Assembly (NCBI RefSeq): GCF_018531425.1
Contig: NZ_JAHBOI010000010.1
Location: forward strand, 1 to 64,000
Direction: 5' to 3'
DNA from: Paenarthrobacter sp. DKR-5
GTDB taxonomy: Bacteria > Actinomycetota > Actinomycetes > Actinomycetales > Micrococcaceae
DNA length: 64,000 nucleotides
Shown: piece by piece, positions 9,710 through 17,875 of the stretch
How positions within the stretch are numbered: position 1 is the first letter of the stretch
Layout of the letters: every line of letters begins with the position of its first letter
Notes under the pieces: generated by a model
Database searches by the model: none
The model's input: the letters and a program-made list of their open reading frames with translations, nothing else
What the model was told of the DNA's origin: nothing
Program-made: the position numbers and the translations under genes

Positions 9710-11806
9710 TTACCGGCGGTAGAAGCGCAGGCCCGACGCGGACGCGCACCTGGTCTCGCCGTCGTCGACAGTGACGGTGAACGGCTCCGCGCCCAGCCTC
9801 AGGCCGTCGATCCGGAGGTTGCCGAAGGGATGCTCCTCGATGCCGGCGAGGCGGATCGAGCGGTGGCGGGCATCGGGGACCATGCCCAGCGCGGCGACGA
9901 CGACCGGCACCGCCGATGACGCCGCCCAGGCCTGCGGGCGGCAGGACGCCGGATAGGGGAGCGGCGCGGCGACGTCGCCGGCGTCGTGGCCGGAGAAGAG
10001 CTCCGGCAGGCGGAAATCGAAGCCCTCGGCTGCGTCGAGGAGGGCGCGGGAGAGCCGGGCGGCGTGTCCGTGGTGTCCGTCGCGGGCAAGCCCGGCCAGG
10101 ATGATGGCGCTGTCGTGGGTCCAGACCGCCCCGCAGTGGTAGCGCAGCGGCGAGTAGGCACCGTTGTCCGTGGAAAGGGTCCTGATGCCGTACCCGGAAA
10201 ACAGCGTCGGGTGCATCAGGCGGTCCGCGACGGCCGCGCTTTCCTCGGCGTTGAGCATCCCGGTGCCGAGCAGGTGGCCCATGTTGCTGCTCACTCCGTC
10301 GACCGGGCGCTTGTGCGCATCCAGGGCGATGGCCGGGTAGGGGCCCAGGTCATCCTGGACCCAGAAGGCAGCGCGGAACCTGTCGGCGAGCGCGGCGGCC
10401 CAGGCGCGCCACTCTTCGGCGCCCGGCCTGCCGAAAGCCTCGAGCAGGGCGGCCCCGCTCACGGCCGCCTCATAGGCATAGGCATGGACCTCGCAGAGCG
10501 CGATAGGTCCCTCCGCGACCGAGCCGTCGCGCCAGCGCACCGAGTCCGGGGAGTCCTTCCAGCCCTGGTTGGCCAGAGCGATGCCGGATTCGTCCAGGTA
10601 TTCCAGGAAGCCGTCACCGTCCGAGTCGCCGTAGTCGCGCATCCAGGCCAGGGCCGCTTCGCAGGAGTCCAGCAGCGCCTCCACTTCCGCCTCGGGCATC
10701 CCCCACCGCCAGGCGTCGTGCAGCAGGCAGATCCAGAGCGGGGTGGCGTCGATGGTGCCGAAGTAGACCGGCGGAAGGCTCAGCCCGGCCCCCTCGAGGA
10801 CGAAGGCCGAGCGGCGGACCTCGTGCAGGATCTTGCCGGGCTGTTCGGCTGTGGCCGCGTCCACCGCGCGGCCCTGCCGGGCCGCCAGGGAGCGCAGGGT
10901 TCCAGCCGCCAGCTCGGTACCCAGGGGGAGCATCATGCGGGCGGCGAGCAGCGAGTCACGGCCGAACAGCGTGAAGAACCAAGGCGCTCCGGCAGCCAGG
11001 AAGGTATCCCCCGGGTGCGAGGCGGAGGCCATCCGGAGTCCGGCAAGGTCCGAGAGGGACTGCTGCAGCAGCCGTCCGACGCGCCGGTCCTCCGTAGCGA
11101 CGGACGGCAGGGACCACTCGACCCCGCCGTCGATTTGGGCTGCTGCGGCCATGGGGGCGGAGATGTCCCCGCCGCGCAGCGCCCATTCCACCTGGTGTTC
11201 CCCGGCGGCTGGCACCTTGACGGTCCACTGCAGCCGCAGGCCTCCCCCGAAGGTTCCGATCTCGGCGTCCGGCGCCTCGATGGCGACGCGGGCGCCGGTT
11301 TCCTCCGTCCATCCCCAGGCCCCGGCGGCGAACGCGGGCGCCGCCGGGGCGGCAGGCACCCCGGACTTCACGGTCTCCATGCCGGCCAGGTCCGCTTCGA
11401 GGTCCAGCACGACGTCGAGCAGGAGCGGCTCATCGTGGCTGGACGCAAAGGTCAAGGTCTCGCTCATGCCGTCCGCGCGGGCGCTCCGGGCGCGCCGGAG
11501 CAGCAGCAGCGGGTCGTCCCCGGGGATCCCGGCGGAGCGGACCACGTAAGAAGCGGTCAGGCCCAGCTCGACGCCGGCATGGGCGCTGTGAATCTCCAGG
11601 GCCAGCGGTTCGGGTTCTTCGCCGTTGACCGACAGCACGGCACTGGAGAGGACGCGGACGTCCCCCAGGTACACGCCCTGGATGCCGTGCCGGCGGATCT
11701 GGCCGTCGCGGCCGCTCCATGCCTGGACGGGAGCGGACAGGACGGTGACGAGGTCATGCAGCAGCGGCTGGCGTTGGTCTGGCACGGGACCCCAGCTTTC
11801 CACCAA
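9710..11806 (-). CDS. Glycogen-debranching-type alpha-1,6-glucosidase
   Basis: This 698-residue cytoplasmic protein has the layout of amylo-alpha-1,6-glucosidase-like proteins. An N-terminal beta domain (GIQGVYLGDVRVLSS, about residues 43-57) matches the GDE N-terminal bis domain, and a C-terminal (alpha/alpha)6 barrel follows (WFFTLFGRDSLLAARM, later YHCGAVWTHDSAIILAG). The Asp in GRDS and the acidic residue in WTHDS are in the catalytic region of GH63/GH15-like barrels. The substrate is probably a branched or short alpha-glucan. The listed start is TTG; GTG codons at 11803 or 11785 are equally plausible. It lies just after the PEP-utilizing gene on the same strand. Confidence 0.82.
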   Translation of the reverse strand: MVESWGPVPDQRQPLLHDLVTVLSAPVQAWSGRDGQIRRHGIQGVYLGDVRVLSSAVLSVNGEEPEPLALEIHSAHAGVELGLTASYVVRSAGIPGDDPLLLLRRARSARADGMSETLTFASSHDEPLLLDVVLDLEADLAGMETVKSGVPAAPAAPAFAAGAWGWTEETGARVAIEAPDAEIGTFGGGLRLQWTVKVPAAGEHQVEWALRGGDISAPMAAAAQIDGGVEWSLPSVATEDRRVGRLLQQSLSDLAGLRMASASHPGDTFLAAGAPWFFTLFGRDSLLAARMMLPLGTELAAGTLRSLAARQGRAVDAATAEQPGKILHEVRRSAFVLEGAGLSLPPVYFGTIDATPLWICLLHDAWRWGMPEAEVEALLDSCEAALAWMRDYGDSDGDGFLEYLDESGIALANQGWKDSPDSVRWRDGSVAEGPIALCEVHAYAYEAAVSGAALLEAFGRPGAEEWRAWAAALADRFRAAFWVQDDLGPYPAIALDAHKRPVDGVSSNMGHLLGTGMLNAEESAAVADRLMHPTLFSGYGIRTLSTDNGAYSPLRYHCGAVWTHDSAIILAGLARDGHHGHAARLSRALLDAAEGFDFRLPELFSGHDAGDVAAPLPYPASCRPQAWAASSAVPVVVAALGMVPDARHRSIRLAGIEEHPFGNLRIDGLRLGAEPFTVTVDDGETRCASASGLRFYRR

Positions 11807-11835
11807 CCATGCTGATCGCCAAATAGCCCCCGGGT

Positions 11836-14460
11836 TCAGCTCTCCAGCCGGACCGTTCCGGCCGAGCCGTCCACGGTGATCGTGCTGCCGGTGGCGATCC
11901 GCGTCGTCGCGTCCCGCACACTGACCACTGCGGGTATGCCGTACTCGCGGGCGATCACGGAAGCATGCGACACGGACCCGCCCATTTCCATCACCAATCC
12001 TCCGGCGGTGAGGAACAGCGGCGTCCAGCCCGGATCCGCGGACGGCACAACGAGGATTTCGCCAGGTTCCAGATGCGCCCCCACCGGATCGAAAACCACC
12101 TTGGCCCGGCCCGTCACGGTCCCCGCCGAGGCCGGCGTGCCCGCGAGGTCCCCGGACGCGCCGGCCGGCCGCGGGAGGGCAGCTTCCAGGTCCGTGCCGT
12201 CGGTCAGCAGAACGCGCGGAATGTACCGCCGGCGCATTTCCTGGTCGTATTCCCGGCGGCGCGCGGCCACCATCTCCGCCAGACCGGCTCCGCGCAAGCC
12301 CACCCTTGCCTCGGCGAGATCAAGGAAGTAGATGTCCTGGGGTGCCGCGATGCGTCCCGCTGCCGCCAGTTCGGCCCCGACCAGGTCCAGTTGCCGCCGC
12401 AGTGCCGCGAACGCGACGATGAGATGGAACTTGGGCAGTTCCCGCATCCCGGCCAGCTCCCTGGTCCGGCGCAGGGCCAGGGCCACCACCTTCCCGCGCA
12501 GCCTGCTCCGGGAGGCAGCCCGCGCCGTCAGGTCCGCCACCTTGGCCTCCGCTTGCTCCGCCGCCCGCGCGAACTGCAGGTCAGGTGCCAACTGCGGGTC
12601 CTCGAGGCGCAGGTAGTTGGCCAGTACGCCGAACAGATGCGAAGGGTCCTCAGACCAGCGCTGCACGCCGAGATCGATCTCGGCGACGGCGCGGTGCCCG
12701 TAGCGGTCCAGGAAGCCGCGGACGGCGGCCTGCGCAACCGCCGGGAGGGTTCCGGCGGTGTAAGCCCGCGCCAGGTCGGCGGGATCGCGGCGGAGGACGT
12801 CCGCGGCAGAGGCCGCGTCCTCCCGGAGCCGGACCGCGACGGCCCACAGCTCGAGGTCCATCTCGGTGGTCACGTTGTGCGGCAGTCCGCGCAGCACCGT
12901 CTCCAGGTCCCCGCGCTGGAGCTTGCCTTTGAGGAGCAGCTGCACAAGGCCCAGGCACGCAAAGCCTGCCTCCATCGGCGCAATCATGTCCCAAATGGCC
13001 GTGACGATCTCTTTGCCCAGGACACGTTCGACGCCGTCGAGCCTCGCAGCGGCCGTGGCGTCGGAGGGGAACGCGAGCGCGGCCGAGAGCCTGGCTGCCG
13101 CCCGGTCGACGGCGGGACCGGCGGCCGCCGGCTTCAGCGTCTGCCGCACGATGTCCGCCGGGTGCAGGACCTGGGCAACGGTGAGCAGGCCGCGCAGCAC
13201 CTTGCGGCGCGGGGCCTTCACCAGCGGAAAGCGCGGATCGCCGAGCAGGGACTCCAAGGCGGCTGCGGAGCGGGCGTCGGAGACCTTGAAGACCCGGATG
13301 AACCGGCGGCCCCCGGGACTTTGCAGAAGCGCGGTGAGGTCCACATACAACCGGCCGCCAAGGTCCAGGTAGAGGGCCTGCGACTCCTCCCTGCCTGCGC
13401 CGATCAGCTCCAGCAGGCCCGAGCGGCCCAGGGAGATCAGGTGGAAAGCGGCCAGCCCCATCGGCGTCAGCGGCCGGGTCAGCCCCTGCAGCAGGCTGGC
13501 GCAGATCAGCACCCGCGGCCGGGGCAGGTCCACCAGGTCCTCGGGCACCGGGTAGAGCGTGGTGATGGGCCTGCTTTGCGTCAGCCAGAGCGCGCCGTCG
13601 CCGTCGATGGCCCACTCGAGGTCCTGCGGCGCGCCGAACGCCTCCTCGACGGCCGCGCCCAGACGAGCGATGGCCAGGACCTGGGAGTCGGTGACGCACG
13701 GTTCGCCGGCGGCGGAGCGGCGTTCGGTGATCCGGCCGCTGTGGACGTCCACCACGAAATGGTCGGGGTTGACGCTGCCGGAGACGACTGCCTCGCCCAG
13801 CCCGGCGCTGGCGTCGATCACGGCCTCTCGGCGGCGGCCGGTCAGCGGGTTCGCCGTGAACAGTACGCCCGCAGCCACGCTGTGCACCATTGCCTGGACG
13901 ACGACGGCGGCCGAAACGGAGCGCTGGCCGACACCGTGCGCGGCCCGGTAGACAACCGCCCGTTCGGTCCACAGAGAGGCCCAGCAGCTGCGGAGGGCCG
14001 CCAGCACCTCCTCCGGGCCCGCGACGTCCAGGAAAGTGTCCTGTTGGCCGGCGAAGCTGGCTGCGGGCAGGTCCTCGGCGGTTGCGGAGGACCTGACGGC
14101 CACCGTGGTTCCCGTCCCCAGCCGGGTGAGAGCGTCCCGGACCGCCTCGGCAACTGGTTCGGGGACCGGGGCGGACAGCAGCGCGTCCCGAGCCCGCGCG
14201 GCTATGGCGGCGAGCGCCTCACGGTCATCGCCGGCCGTGTCGACGCCGGCGAGCGCCGCGTCGAGACCGGCCGCTTCGGAGGCAACGCGGTACGCCTCAG
14301 TGGTCACGCAGAAACCGGGCGGCGCGGGGAAACCTCCGGCCAGGAGCACTCCCAGATTGACGGCCTTGCCACCGGCCGCGGCGAGGCTGTGCTCCGGGAG
14401 CGAACGGAGATCCGCCACCAACGGGATGGAGAGCCTCCGGCCTGGCTCCGCACCGTCCAT
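11836..14460 (-). CDS. PEP/pyruvate-binding phosphotransferase, rifampin phosphotransferase-like
   Basis: This 874-residue protein has an N-terminal PPDK/PEP-synthase ATP-grasp domain (AAGGKAVNLGVLLAGGFPAP, then VAVRSSATAEDLPAASFAGQ) and a long middle region. A C-terminal phosphohistidine swivelling domain carries the catalytic histidine in GGSVSHASVIAREYGIPAV. This order and length match rifampin phosphotransferase (Rph) and close relatives rather than true PEP synthase, which ends in a PEP-binding barrel. Rph inactivates rifamycins by phosphorylation; many homologues have unknown substrates, so resistance is only a possibility. The ATG at 14460 follows a GGAGG site; a GTG two codons upstream is less well placed. 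Confidence 0.8.
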   Translation of the reverse strand: MDGAEPGRRLSIPLVADLRSLPEHSLAAAGGKAVNLGVLLAGGFPAPPGFCVTTEAYRVASEAAGLDAALAGVDTAGDDREALAAIAARARDALLSAPVPEPVAEAVRDALTRLGTGTTVAVRSSATAEDLPAASFAGQQDTFLDVAGPEEVLAALRSCWASLWTERAVVYRAAHGVGQRSVSAAVVVQAMVHSVAAGVLFTANPLTGRRREAVIDASAGLGEAVVSGSVNPDHFVVDVHSGRITERRSAAGEPCVTDSQVLAIARLGAAVEEAFGAPQDLEWAIDGDGALWLTQSRPITTLYPVPEDLVDLPRPRVLICASLLQGLTRPLTPMGLAAFHLISLGRSGLLELIGAGREESQALYLDLGGRLYVDLTALLQSPGGRRFIRVFKVSDARSAAALESLLGDPRFPLVKAPRRKVLRGLLTVAQVLHPADIVRQTLKPAAAGPAVDRAAARLSAALAFPSDATAAARLDGVERVLGKEIVTAIWDMIAPMEAGFACLGLVQLLLKGKLQRGDLETVLRGLPHNVTTEMDLELWAVAVRLREDAASAADVLRRDPADLARAYTAGTLPAVAQAAVRGFLDRYGHRAVAEIDLGVQRWSEDPSHLFGVLANYLRLEDPQLAPDLQFARAAEQAEAKVADLTARAASRSRLRGKVVALALRRTRELAGMRELPKFHLIVAFAALRRQLDLVGAELAAAGRIAAPQDIYFLDLAEARVGLRGAGLAEMVAARRREYDQEMRRRYIPRVLLTDGTDLEAALPRPAGASGDLAGTPASAGTVTGRAKVVFDPVGAHLEPGEILVVPSADPGWTPLFLTAGGLVMEMGGSVSHASVIAREYGIPAVVSVRDATTRIATGSTITVDGSAGTVRLES

Positions 14461-14642
14461 GATCACCTCCGTCCTCCGCCACTGATGGTTCCGTCAAACT
14501 GCCTGTCGCCGCCCGCCGCCACGATCTTGAGCAAATCTTGAGGAAAGCTCGACGGTCGCTTGAGCCGGCGGGAGCAACCTGAATGGCAGGCCGACGCGGC
14601 GAGCAGCCTCCCGCAAGGGACGGCGTCCCGGTCCGGCCCGCC

Positions 14643-14731
14643 CTTCCCCGGGGCAATCAGCGCGATCCCCGCGCCGCAGGATTCGGTTCGGCCGCGTGGG
14701 CTGGTTCGCGGCGCTGATCGCCCCGGGGAAG
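14643..14731. repeat. 21-bp near-perfect inverted repeat in intergenic region
   Basis: Arms at 14643-14663 and 14711-14731 are reverse complements with one mismatch, separated by 47 bp. They lie in the 306-bp gap between the ABM gene and the PEP-utilizing gene, which are co-oriented. The rest of the gap shows no gene. It could form a large cruciform or act as a terminator for the ABM gene, or be a small dispersed palindromic element. Confidence 0.6.
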
Positions 14732-14766
14732 ATTCCGCGGCCATGCTCCGCCTCCGCAGCCCACGG

Positions 14767-15060
14767 TCAGACGGCGGCAGCCTCGTCCAGGGTGTGCGGC
14801 TCAAAATGCTCAATCGAGGGCCGCACTGCCTCCATCCCCGCGCTGAAGTCCGCTGACGCCAGCCACTGCTCAATCTGCTCCAGCGATTCCCATGCCTCGG
14901 TACTGATGAAGCGGTCCGGAACCTCGCGGTCGTGCATGAGGACAAAGGTGGTGTGCGGATAGTTTTCCTGGGCCCTCCTCACCAGGTCGCGCCAGGCCTG
15001 CACGAAGTCGTTTTCGCGGCCGGGGTGCACCAGCCACAGTCCCATGCTGTAGACGGACAT
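14767..15060 (-). CDS. Antibiotic biosynthesis monooxygenase (ABM) domain protein
   Basis: This 97-residue single-domain protein has the dimeric ferredoxin-like ABM fold pattern. It begins MSVYSMGLWLVHPGRENDF, continues through TTFVLMHDREVPDRFISTEAW, and ends with helix and strand elements. The family includes small monooxygenases and quinol or haem-handling enzymes, but many members have no known reaction. The start is supported by GGAGGCG eight bases upstream. It stands alone, with a 306-bp gap to the next co-oriented gene. Confidence 0.8.
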   Translation of the reverse strand: MSVYSMGLWLVHPGRENDFVQAWRDLVRRAQENYPHTTFVLMHDREVPDRFISTEAWESLEQIEQWLASADFSAGMEAVRPSIEHFEPHTLDEAAAV

Positions 15061-15233
15061 GTCAGCGCCTCCATTCGGTCTTCCCCTGTGGCGGGGCGTG
15101 CCCTCAGGCTAGGACCGGCACGCGGTGGCGGGCGAGGGCCGGAAGGCCCTAGGCGCGGCAGACGCGCGGGGGCGGCAGAGGGCAGAATGTAGCTACCTTC
15201 GTAAGAGGCACGGCCGGACGAAAAGCTGAATGG

Positions 15234-16292
15234 ATGTCACCCACCCGCAGAGTACGGACCACAGTGCGCCGACTGGTGCTTGTGCTGGTGTTCATCCTGG
15301 TGCTCGAGTACCTGGTGCTCCCGCAGCTGGTCGACGCCTCCGCGTCACTGGAGGTCCTCGGCCGCGCCTCCCCGGTCATGGTGGGGGCCGCCGTCGTGCT
15401 GGAACTGCTGGCGTGGCTCGTGTACAGCGGGCTGACGCTGCTGCTGCTCCCGCCGGACGACCGGCCGGGGTACTTCACCGTGCTGCGGATCGATCTGTGC
15501 GACTTCGGGGCCAATCATGTGCTGCCCGGCGGCGGCACCACCGCGGCGGCGATCCGGTACCGGCTGCTCACCCTCGCCGGCACGTGGCCGGAGAACGCCC
15601 TGAGCGCCGCCACCGTGGAGATCATCGGCTCCAACCTCGTGCTCGGCGGGATCTTCGCCGTTGGCTTGTTGCTGGCACTGCCAGTGCTTGAGGCGAACGT
15701 CTACTACCTGCTGGCGGCCGCCGTCGTGTTCGTGATCCTGATCTGCGCCGTCACGGCGGTGGTGGCGCTGCGCCGCCACCTCGATGCCGCCGTCCGCTTC
15801 GCCCGCGGGTCGGCCCGTCTGGTCCGTTTCATCCACGAGGACTCAGCCGAGGACTTCGTGCGGCGGATGGGCAGGCAGATGGAGGTCTTCCGGACGGACC
15901 GCCGGTCCCTGGTGCTCGCGGTCCTGCTGGCAGCCCTGAACTGGCTGTTCGATGCCGCCGCGCTGTGGATTTTCGTCGCCGCGTTCGGCCACAGCCTGGG
16001 CGCCGGCGAGCTGCTCGTGGCGTTCGGCCTTGCCAGCCTCCTGATGATGCTCCCGCTCACTCCGGGCGGCCTCGGCATCGTGGAGGGCCTGCTCATTCCC
16101 ACGCTCGTGGGCTTCGGTGTCCCGCACGCGACCGCGGTCCTCGGGGTGATCGGCTGGCGGCTCGTCCAATTCTGGCTGCCTATTCCGCTCGGCAGCGCGG
16201 CCTACGTCTCCCTGCGCCTGGGCGTGCTGCGCCGCCACAATCTGCCCAAGGGGCTCGTCCGCAGTGCCGCGGACGAGCCGCCGCGACGCTGA
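15234..16292 (+). CDS. Lysylphosphatidylglycerol-synthase TM-region (YbhN/UPF0104) membrane protein
   Basis: This 352-residue integral membrane protein has about eight hydrophobic helices and the LPG_synthase_TM pattern (FGANHVLPGGGTTAAAIRYR near residues 90-109, later LPLTPGGLGIVEGLLIPTLV). The family is homologous to the flippase half of MprF, which moves aminoacylated phospholipids across the membrane. The synthetase half is absent here. The window holds a separate DUF2156 synthetase-like gene at 26 kb, so they may or may not work together. No strong ribosome site precedes the ATG. Confidence 0.85.
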   Translation: MSPTRRVRTTVRRLVLVLVFILVLEYLVLPQLVDASASLEVLGRASPVMVGAAVVLELLAWLVYSGLTLLLLPPDDRPGYFTVLRIDLCDFGANHVLPGGGTTAAAIRYRLLTLAGTWPENALSAATVEIIGSNLVLGGIFAVGLLLALPVLEANVYYLLAAAVVFVILICAVTAVVALRRHLDAAVRFARGSARLVRFIHEDSAEDFVRRMGRQMEVFRTDRRSLVLAVLLAALNWLFDAAALWIFVAAFGHSLGAGELLVAFGLASLLMMLPLTPGGLGIVEGLLIPTLVGFGVPHATAVLGVIGWRLVQFWLPIPLGSAAYVSLRLGVLRRHNLPKGLVRSAADEPPRR

Positions 16293-16311
16293 GCGGGTGC
16301 CCCCGGACACG

Positions 16312-16345
16312 GCGAAGACCGGGCGGCGGGGCGCCCGGTCTTCGC
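16312..16345. terminator. Bidirectional hairpin terminator
   Basis: A 13-bp perfect inverted repeat (16312-16324 and 16333-16345) has an 8-nt loop. It lies between two convergent genes, the YbhN-type protein and formaldehyde dehydrogenase. Confidence 0.8.
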
Positions 16346-16357
16346 ACGGGTTAAGGG

Positions 16358-17572
16358 CTAGTTCTTGATGTAGTTGTTCGGGTTCAGCACATACTTCGTT
16401 GCCGCCCCGGCGTCGAACTCCGCGTAGCCGCGCGGAGCGTCCTCCAACGGAATGGGCTTCGCGTTCACGTTCTTTGCGATGCTCACCTTGTCATGCAGGA
16501 TCGCCATCATCAGCTGCCGGTTGTACTTCATCACCGGACACTGCCCCGTGGTGAAGGAGAGCGACTTCGCCCAGCCGGTGCCCAGGCTCAGCGACAGGGA
16601 GCCCTTCTTGGCCGCCTCGTCAATGCCGCCCGGATCCCCTGTGACGTACAGGCCCGGGATGCCAAGCGCACCGCCCGCAGCGGTGATTTCCATCAGCGAG
16701 TTCAGCACCGTCGCTGGCGCCTCCCCTGCCCCTGCGCCGTGGCCCTTGGCCTCGAAGCCGACGGCGTCCACGCCGCAGTCCACCTCCGGGACGCCGAGGA
16801 TCTGCTCGATCTGCTCGGCCGGACCGCCCTTGGTCAGGTCGACCGTCTCGCAGCCGAAGCTGCGGGCCCGCTCGAGCCGGTCCGCGTTCATATCGCCGAC
16901 GATGACCACGGCCGCGCCGAGAAGCTGGGCACCCGTCGCCGCCGCCAGCCCGACCGGGCCCGCGCCGGCGATGTAGACGGTCGAACCGACCCCGACGCCG
17001 GCCGAGACGGCTCCGTGGAAGCCCGTGGGGAAGATGTCCGAGAGCATGGTCAGGTCCATGATTTTCTCCAGGGCCTGGTCCCGGTCGGGGAACTTCAGCA
17101 GGTTCCAATCCGCGTAGGGCACCAGGACGTATTCCGCCTGGCCGCCGACCCAGCCGCCCATGTCCACGTACCCGTAAGCGCTGCCCGGGCGGTCCGGGTT
17201 CACGTTCAGGCAGATGCCGGTCTTGCGTTCCTTGCAGTTCCGGCAGCGGCCGCAGGAGATGTTGAACGGCACGGAACAAATGTCCCCCACCTTGATGAAT
17301 TCGACGCCGGGCCCGACTTCGACCACCTCGCCGGTGATCTCGTGGCCCAGGACGAGGTCCTTCGGCGCAGTAGTGCGGCCCCGGACCATGTGCTGGTCGG
17401 ATCCGCAGATGTTGGTGGCGACGGTCTTCAGGATCGCGCCGTGGGGCACCTTGCGCCCCACATTGGCCGGGTTGACGCCCGGGCCGTCCTTGAGTTCGAA
17501 CGTCGGGTAGTCAATGTCGATGACCTCGACCTTGCCCGGCCCCTTGTAGGCAACTGCTCTGTTCCCTGTCAT
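16358..17572 (-). CDS. fdhA: Glutathione-independent formaldehyde dehydrogenase (zinc alcohol dehydrogenase family)
   Basis: This 404-residue protein matches the zinc-dependent medium-chain dehydrogenase family. It has catalytic zinc ligands in NICGSDQHMV and GHEITGEV, a structural zinc cluster with repeated cysteines (CGRCRNCKERKTGIC), and a Rossmann segment (VYIAGAGPVGLAAATGAQLL). The length and the N-terminus (MTGNRAVAYKGPGKVEVIDI) fit the FdhA subgroup, which oxidizes formaldehyde with tightly bound NAD and without glutathione. The ATG at 17572 follows AGAAAGG; longer forms start in sequence without a ribosome site. It is divergent from the copper ATPase. Confidence 0.92.
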   Translation of the reverse strand: MTGNRAVAYKGPGKVEVIDIDYPTFELKDGPGVNPANVGRKVPHGAILKTVATNICGSDQHMVRGRTTAPKDLVLGHEITGEVVEVGPGVEFIKVGDICSVPFNISCGRCRNCKERKTGICLNVNPDRPGSAYGYVDMGGWVGGQAEYVLVPYADWNLLKFPDRDQALEKIMDLTMLSDIFPTGFHGAVSAGVGVGSTVYIAGAGPVGLAAATGAQLLGAAVVIVGDMNADRLERARSFGCETVDLTKGGPAEQIEQILGVPEVDCGVDAVGFEAKGHGAGAGEAPATVLNSLMEITAAGGALGIPGLYVTGDPGGIDEAAKKGSLSLSLGTGWAKSLSFTTGQCPVMKYNRQLMMAILHDKVSIAKNVNAKPIPLEDAPRGYAEFDAGAATKYVLNPNNYIKN

Positions 17573-17763
17573 GTCGTACCTTTCTGGATGTGTCAGCCGC
17601 TCCGGCTGACCAGGCCCAGCGCCAGACACACGGGGGTGTCCGTGGTGTGGCGGAGGATAGGGTTCATCCCACTACACCAGCCAGCCATTGACAAGGGTGC
17701 TGAGGAATCTGGTGCTCAAGGACAAAATGTGCAAGACGGGAAGACGCGGCACCCGGGCAGGGA

Positions 17764-17790
17764 TTGACGCATACCCCCTACGGGTATAAG
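17764..17790 (+). promoter_or_regulatory. Copper ATPase promoter with CsoR-type operator
   Basis: A -35-like TTGACG (17764-17769) and a -10-like TATAAG (17785-17790) flank ATACCCCCTACGGGTAT (17771-17787), which overlaps the -10. The AT-C-rich/G-rich-AT dyad is the classic operator form of CsoR, the copper-sensing repressor. The 15-bp spacing is short, but an operator between the promoter elements is usual for CsoR targets. The site is 86 bp upstream of the ATPase start. Confidence 0.7.
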
Positions 17791-17875
17791 TTCTCTCTTA
17801 CCGGAAGCCGTCGTCCGGCCCTTGGCCCGCACGCATTGAAGGTCCACCATTGCCCCTGAGCGCAAAGGAAGACCC

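Noticed and set aside
11965..14541. 858-codon plus-strand frame opposite the PEP-utilizing gene
   Set aside because: Antisense shadow rich in Arg, Gly, Gln and His; all conserved motifs are on the minus strand.
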